Below are positions 47,101-64,000 of a stretch of DNA of 64,000 nucleotides, one piece after another. The notes under the pieces are model-generated. The model worked only from the letters and a program-made list of their open reading frames with translations. It was not told the DNA's origin and made no database searches. Positions within the stretch are counted from its first letter, which is position 1. The number at the start of each line of letters is the position of its first letter. Position numbers and translations under genes: made by a program. The stretch is from Galaxea fascicularis (taxonomy: Eukaryota; Cnidaria; Anthozoa; Scleractinia; Euphylliidae), in NCBI GenBank assembly GCA_948470475.1, contig OX419337.1:1377501-1441500 (forward strand). The letters are read 5' to 3'.

Positions 47101-47959
47101 GCTCTATTTCTTTAAAAACATATTCTTTTACCACCCCTCCCCCTTGGAATTTTCATTGACCCTCTGTGGGGGAGGTATGAATATTTTGTGGAACTGCAAG
47201 TCATATTAATTTTATCCATAAAAGGGCTTAATATCATTCACGTCTCATTTGCAGTGCATAGTAACAGTTTAACACAGCTGAGCACTGTCTCATTAGAGAA
47301 CTTAAGCAACGATGACGATGATGGCAATGAAAGCATCATTTCAAAATACAACTTCTCGATTTTGTGACTCTTTTGCAATTATTTCAATTAATTTGTTTAA
47401 AAATGCTGGCGAGCTGTCCAGGGTCTAAATTACTGTGAATAGTGTTAAAGTAAATAAATGAAAGAAAAAGTTGCCATCACATGCTCATGTTCTCAAGAAA
47501 GAAAAGTATGGGGCTGAATTGGAATTTTCAGAAGGCTAGGGGGAAGGGGGGGGGGTCCCTCCTAGCCATTCCAAAAGCATCTGTAAATTTAAAAAAGTAA
47601 TGGCTGGTGTGCACTAAAATACAGCTGTTTTGGAGAAACCTCTGCCAGCTATGACTGTTTTATGACTGAGTTTCAAGATTATATTATGTCCTCTCGATTT
47701 TCAGGGAGTAAGATGCTTAAACGTGATCACCATGGGAATTAACTTGGTGTATATTTTGTATCTTTGTTTTGTCTTCATTTAGGGCTGGGAGTCCTTTCTG
47801 TGTGATGGTCTTCATTTGTCAAAAGAAGGAAACTGCTTTGTAGGAGACCAACTGATAAAAGTTCTGGAGCCCAAGCTCACACATTTGCCTTTGGTGTTTC
47901 CAGTGTGGAGTGATGTGGATCCTAAAAATCCTGATAAAGTCCTGAATTGTAATCAATGA
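42908..47959 (+). CDS. IAH1: Isoamyl acetate-hydrolysing esterase 1 homologue, SGNH/GDSL hydrolase
   Basis: A small SGNH-fold serine esterase, probably acting on short-chain or acyl esters; the animal substrate is not settled. Five exons join in frame: 42908-42961, 43861-43913, 45111-45416, 46847-46961 and 47783-47959 (705 nt, 234 aa; human IAH1 about 248). Block I FGDSITQ supplies the nucleophile Ser15; GGWG (24-27) gives the block II glycine; GSND (79-82) is the block III Asn site; DGLHLS supplies Asp184 and His187. Exon 2 is only 53 nt and encodes the GGWG block, so it is easily missed. Exon 4 uses the acceptor ending at 46846; the AG four bases upstream would give an immediate stop. No signal peptide or membrane segment is visible, so the protein should be cytosolic. 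It lies 1 kb after the MBOAT gene on the same strand and converges with DRC1. Introns 1-3 hold several foldback elements. Confidence 0.93.
43020..43397. mobile_element. MITE made of repeated TTTCAGCCCGGGCTGAAA palindromes, IAH1 intron 1
   Basis: Ends AAGGGCCCGATTACATGG and the complement of a close variant. The unit TTTCAGCCCGGGCTGAA recurs several times inside, each near cATGTAATCg-like sequence, suggesting repeated self-insertion or internal duplication. Confidence 0.7.
43929..44093. mobile_element. Foldback MITE in IAH1 intron 2, first of a pair
   Basis: Outer ends TTATTATATGGG and CCCATATAATAA; inner hairpin GAGCGGGCAAGAT and ATCTTGCCCGCTC with a 6-base loop. It begins 16 bases after the exon 2 donor. 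Confidence 0.7.
44110..44227. mobile_element. Foldback MITE in IAH1 intron 2, second of a pair
   Basis: Arms of about 52 bp (GGTCAAGATGGCTGGATATT, then gcgagtttatggacc) around a short loop; nearly perfect. Confidence 0.75.
45808..45905. repeat. Hairpin in IAH1 intron 3
   Basis: CCCTCTCCCCCTTTCAAAGTTG pairs with the complement around aagcatggtgttgcatgg; one-base differences. Confidence 0.6.
47023..47202. mobile_element. CAGTTCCAGAAAATATCCATA MITE in IAH1 intron 4
   Basis: Ends ttccagaaaatatccatgcc and gaggtatgaatattttgtgg are inverted relatives. Interior includes a 14-C run. Confidence 0.65.
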
Positions 47960-48392
47960 AGGACACAACCATCCCTTTCCAGAATAGGGAGGAAATGTAA
48001 TTTCTCACTGGAATAATTTGACAAATATTTATTAATTGTGGTATTTTGATTGAAACATTTCAACTAGTTTTTTTTAAGTATTTACTAAATTACAGGTATC
48101 CAATTTCAACTTTTTGTAATTGGACACCAACACCATTCATGTGTCAATTATGTGCACTTTAATGGCTCTACTGTTTGTAAGACTGTTGGAACATACCACT
48201 GACTTTTTCACTCAAAGGAGGTTCTCAAAATCTTTATCTCCAAATTTGTTATTGATATGATTAATTAGTAATTACACCTTGTGTTGTACAATTCAGAGAA
48301 ATCGTGCTCATAATTTCAAATCAGAATCGCACTCATCTGATATTGAAATCACTCGCCCCATTACTACCTGAATTGTACTCCACTCAGTCCAA

Positions 48393-48845
48393 TTACTATG
48401 TACTTATTGCCTCAGTGGGAGGGCCAGACGGGAAAATATTTGGCTTGAGGTTATGGTCGGTACGGACCAAGCGAAGTGAGGTCCATGTGCCATGACTGAG
48501 AACCAAATATTTTCCTGTCCGGCCCGACCGAACTCAGTCAATAAGCATTATTTTTATCATATGGCCTCCTTAGACTCTTCATGAGCGCGTAAGAGATGAA
48601 GTTTTTACAAAAAAGCGACTAGTTTGCACATAAAATTGATCTAATATGTTGTTGTATTTGTTTTCTGGTTGCAAAATAATCTTACATGGTTAGATGTGGC
48701 GAAATCCTCTAAAATCATATCGCGCAGGGCCGTACAGCTTTTTCCGGCCTTGCTCGTGCTAATGCGTACAGCCCTCATATGGGGATTTTCTCAATAGTTT
48801 TAGAATGAAAGAGCGCGCTGGGCCATACGGGTCATATGATAATAT
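48393..48845. mobile_element. Two adjoining foldback elements downstream of IAH1
   Basis: 48393-48550 pairs gggccagacgggaaaatatt with the complement; 48553-48845 pairs ATCATATGGCC with GGTCATATGAT and has an inner gcgcgcagggccgtacag region. The second resembles the modules near 63 kb. Confidence 0.6.
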
Positions 48846-49049
48846 TACTTATTGTTATTATGGCAGCTTAAAACTCCTGAATGTCAGGTCCTAATCAGAA
48901 ATACTGGGCATGTAAACGTAACCAGTATTATCAATGTCAAAAATTTTTTAAATTTACATCAGATAGGAAGAGTATTGTGTAAAATTAATAAATATCAATT
49001 CAAATAATATCTGCTAAGTGCTAATTGTGTATTGTCCAGTGCCTTATAG

Positions 49050-49255
49050 GTGGCTAGCACATCACTTTGAATGTTTTAGTGATGTAAAGGGTGTGGCTCA
49101 GGATGGCTTTCTGCATCCTTCTGAGTACCTCTTGGTACCTATCTGAGCCCACTAATGCTTTGACTTCTTCCTTCAGACTCCTTGAGTAGCCACCAAGAGC
49201 ATTAGTGACGATGTTTAACTGTCAAATCTTGAACCCTGGGTGCTGTCTCTTGAGC
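49050..49255 (-). mobile_element. Retroelement protein remnant downstream of IAH1
   Basis: On minus: NIVTNALGGYSRSLKEEVKA then RYQEVLRRMQKAILSHTL, the pattern seen at the C-terminal end of LINE-derived proteins in cnidarians (VxxALGxxxxxLxxxV). It is only about 45 codons long. It lies between the convergent IAH1 and DRC1 ends. Confidence 0.45.
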
Positions 49256-49259
49256 TCTA

Positions 49260-49260
<1 letters not shown>

Positions 49261-49301
<41 letters not shown>
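49261..49301. repeat. (ATT)n microsatellite
   Basis: About 12-13 uninterrupted ATT units next to the retroelement remnant; it may be its tail. Confidence 0.9.
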
Positions 49302-49302
<1 letters not shown>

Positions 49303-49521
49303 GTATTGTTGTTGTTAAACATTGGTTCCCGAATATTGCTTTAACATTGTTAGCTTCCTAGAAAGCCATACCGGGCTATCATACAGGGGTTCCCATATCC
49401 ATTTTTAGCCTTTCTTAGTTGGTGAGTGTACAACATACCAGAAAGTAATGCACCCTTCGCCCTTACAACCAGAAAAATACAACACACAGCAGTGGCAATC
49501 ACTCATAAAAAAACACAGAAT

Positions 49522-49527
49522 TTTAAT
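49522..49527 (-). terminator. Candidate polyadenylation signal of DRC1
   Basis: On the minus strand this reads ATTAAA, the commonest variant of AATAAA, about 41 bases past the DRC1 stop. No canonical AATAAA was seen closer on that strand. Confidence 0.4.
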
Positions 49528-49567
49528 AAATATGATACATTTTTACACAGAAGATGAAGCAACTGGC

Positions 49568-62087
<12,520 letters not shown>

Positions 62088-62163
62088 GGTTTGAATTTTT
62101 TGAGAAAGAAAAACTATTCAATTTTAGAGGTGTAAAATGTTTCTGCACTTCTGTTATTGATGT

Positions 62164-62180
62164 GTTGCTACCTTGGTAAC
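62164..62180 (-). promoter_or_regulatory. Near-consensus RFX X-box upstream of DRC1
   Basis: The minus strand reads GTTACCAAGGTAGCAAC, a GTNRCC half-site, two-base spacer and a GGTAGC half-site one base off the RGYAAC consensus. It lies about 80 bases upstream of the DRC1 start codon on the coding strand. RFX factors drive ciliary genes through X-boxes close to the start, so the position fits. Binding is inferred. Confidence 0.5.
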
Positions 62181-62497
62181 CTAGTGATTTCCACTAGTAC
62201 CCAATTCTTTTCTAAAAGCGCTGCATCTGGGATATACTTCATGGTAACACACATATAGTCCTCGTGAAATTAGCTTGAGCCCGCGTTCTTTATGCCCGTA
62301 CAATGATCCTTATATGACCTAGCATAGCATTTGTTCCCAGCCCACATTCTGGTCAGATCACAGGTACGCCAACGTGACTCTTGCCTTCGAGCGGTGTTGT
62401 GTTACAAAGATGCGATTTACAAGGGTTTGTATACGAACTTTACGGGTTTGCTTTAAATACCTAAAATCTAATGTTCTGTGAATAAAACTGACTTACC

Positions 62498-62544
62498 TTG
62501 CTTTCATGTCGTATTCTTTGTTGTTTCATGGTGTCTGAGGCCAT
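62498..62544 (-). other. Possible upstream first exon or unrelated short ORF near DRC1
   Basis: An ATG opens 15 codons (MASDTMKQQRIRHES) ending at a strong donor (AAG then gtaagtca). Splicing to the only AG near the DRC1 start (gaatag) gives a stop before the DRC1 ATG. It could therefore only act as a leader exon with an upstream ORF, or belong to another transcript. The basic, Gln-rich peptide looks plausible but has no support beyond the donor. Confidence 0.25.
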
Positions 62545-62580
62545 TATGAAGCGTTTTCAGCGAGTTAGTGCTGGTGGTGG

Positions 62581-62930
62581 TGTGCTAGGGTTTACCAGGG
62601 TATGCTAGGGTATACTAGGGTATACTAGGGTTTACAAGGGTATGCTAGGGTTTACAAGGGTATACTAGGGTTAACAATGGTATACTAGGGTTTATAAGGA
62701 TGACTAGGGTTTACAATGGTATACTAGGGTTTACTGGGGTAAACTAGGGTTTATAAGGGTATACTAGGGTTTACAAAGGTATACTAGGGTTTACTACGGT
62801 TTACAAGGGTATACTAAGCTTACCAGGGTTTACTAGGGTATACAAGGGTTTAAAAGGGTGTACTAGGGTATATAGGAGTATACTATTTACAAGGGTATAC
62901 TAAGGCTTACTAGGGTATACTAGGGTTTAC
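62581..62930. repeat. 10-bp-period satellite array, first part
   Basis: Alternating decamers TATACTAGGG and TTTACAAGGG with scattered substitutions, about 34 units. It begins just upstream of the possible 62.5-kb exon on the DRC1 5' side. It continues at 63213-63528. Confidence 0.85.
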
Positions 62931-63213
62931 ATACCTCTTCGAGGTCTGTACTGTAAGTTACGGACCGGGTTTTTTTTCGTTCATTTATGGCCCAAGCGCG
63001 AAGCGCGCAGGCGATAAATGAACGGGAAAAAACGAGGATTCGTAACTTACAGTACAGACCGAGAAAACGAGGTTAGAAAGATACTTATTATATCTCTGAA
63101 GTTAATCGGGCGTGCGTGAAATAAAACTTTCAAATTTAGCGGGCCGTACAGTGAAGCACGGCCCGATAAATTGACCAAGCACAGCGCGCGTACTAACTGA
63201 GAGATATAATAAT
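62931..63213. mobile_element. Foldback module inserted in the satellite, copy 1
   Basis: Starts acatacctctt and holds two hairpins. The first pairs GGTCTGTACTGTAAGTTACG with its complement around gcgcgaagcgcgc. The second pairs TTATTATATCTCT with AGAGATATAATAA and has an inner gcgggccgtac. Copy 2 is at 63529-63836. Confidence 0.75.
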
Positions 63214-63528
63214 AGGGTATACTAGGGTTTACTAGGGTATACTAGGGTTTATCAGGGTATCCTAGGGTTTATTAGGGTATACTAGGGTTGATCAGGGTAT
63301 ACTAGGGTTTACTTGGGTATACTAGGGTTTACTAGGGTTTACTAGGGTACACTAGGGTTTATAAGGGTATGCTAGAGTTTACTGGGGTGTACTAGGATTT
63401 ACTAGGGTATACTAGGGTTTATCAGGGTACACTAGGGTTCACAAGGGTATAATAGTGTTTGTCGGGATATATAAGGGTATATTAGGGTTTATCAGGGTAT
63501 ACTAGAATTGACAAAGGTATACTAGGGT
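63213..63528. repeat. 10-bp-period satellite array, second part
   Basis: Same decamers (TATACTAGGG, TTTATCAGGG and variants), about 31 units, between the two foldback modules. Confidence 0.85.
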
Positions 63529-63836
63529 GTACATACCTCTTACTAACCGAGCTCGAGGCTCGTACTGTAAGTTACGGGCCGAGTTTTTTCCCTTTTGTTT
63601 ATGGCCCAAGCGCGAAGCGCGCGGGCCATAAATCAACGGGGAAAAAACGAGGATCTTACTTACAGTACGTACCGAGAAAATGGGGTTAAAGGTATTTATT
63701 ATATCTCTGAGGTTAGTCGGGCGCGCGGAAAAGGAAACTTTCAAATTTAGCGGGCCGTACAGCCTGCCGTACGCCGTACGGCCCGCTAAATTGACCAATC
63801 ACAGCGCGCGTACTAACTGAGAGATATATAATAAAT
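63529..63836. mobile_element. Foldback module inserted in the satellite, copy 2
   Basis: Same order and start (acatacctctt) as copy 1, with ctcgtactgtaagttacggg, gcgcgaagcgcgc and agcgggccgtacag. Its ends show 5-10% differences from copy 1 by eye. Confidence 0.75.
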
Positions 63837-64000
63837 TTTGGGCTAAGGGTTATGAGGTATATCTGGGTGACTATATGTTTGTTACCATGAAGTGTATGCC
63901 AAAAAACATGGCGTTCAAGTGAGCTTCGATTCGCTTCGACACATTCGTCGTTTTATTTCTTTATTCTCCAAACACAGTGGGGACTTAACAACTTTGTGGT

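Noticed and set aside
62581..63528. Telomere repeat (TTAGGG) array
   Set aside because: The unit is a decamer ending AGGG, not TTAGGG; interstitial and next to a normal gene.

Overview
The window looks like nuclear DNA from an anthozoan cnidarian, most likely a stony coral. The genes are intron-rich and lie between long AT-rich stretches packed with foldback and MITE-type elements and with Penelope-like retroelement (PLE) debris. The proteins are animal proteins, including a motile-cilium component. A 200-base run of N at 35441-35640 marks an assembly gap. The species assignment is inference, not a search result.

The right half (36.7-62.1 kb) holds three recognisable host genes. An MBOAT-family lysophospholipid acyltransferase lies on + (seven 3' exons, 36747-41852; the N-terminal half was not found). 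About 1 kb further, also on +, is a complete five-exon IAH1-type GDSL/SGNH esterase (42908-47959, 234 aa). Tail to tail with it on - is a complete DRC1 (CCDC164) gene. It has 24 exons (62087 down to 49568), which join in frame to 756 aa with the expected nexin-dynein regulatory complex architecture. A near-consensus RFX X-box sits about 80 bases upstream of the DRC1 start. A 10-bp-period satellite with two foldback modules lies further upstream.

The left half (1-36.7 kb) is mostly mobile-element territory. It contains: several PLE remnants, two with intact stem-III-less hammerhead ribozyme cores; a 4.5-kb DNA transposon whose terminal inverted repeats are built from the palindrome GGTCCATGGACC and which carries a broken gene with nuclease-like and CXC cysteine motifs; a 2.1-kb foldback element whose termini are inverted minisatellites and which carries a protein-kinase N-lobe fragment; a 1.2-kb foldback element with roughly 300-bp arms; and many short MITEs, some with intact target duplications (TTAA for a piggyBac type, 9 bp for a Mutator-like type, TA for a mariner type). 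One host gene starts here: two exons of a secreted CUB-domain protein (23306-24306), whose 3' part was not recognised.

The host genes show no operon-like relation. They act in lipid remodelling, ester hydrolysis and axonemal regulation. The same MITE and PLE families occur both in the intergenic half and inside the introns of MBOAT, IAH1 and DRC1.
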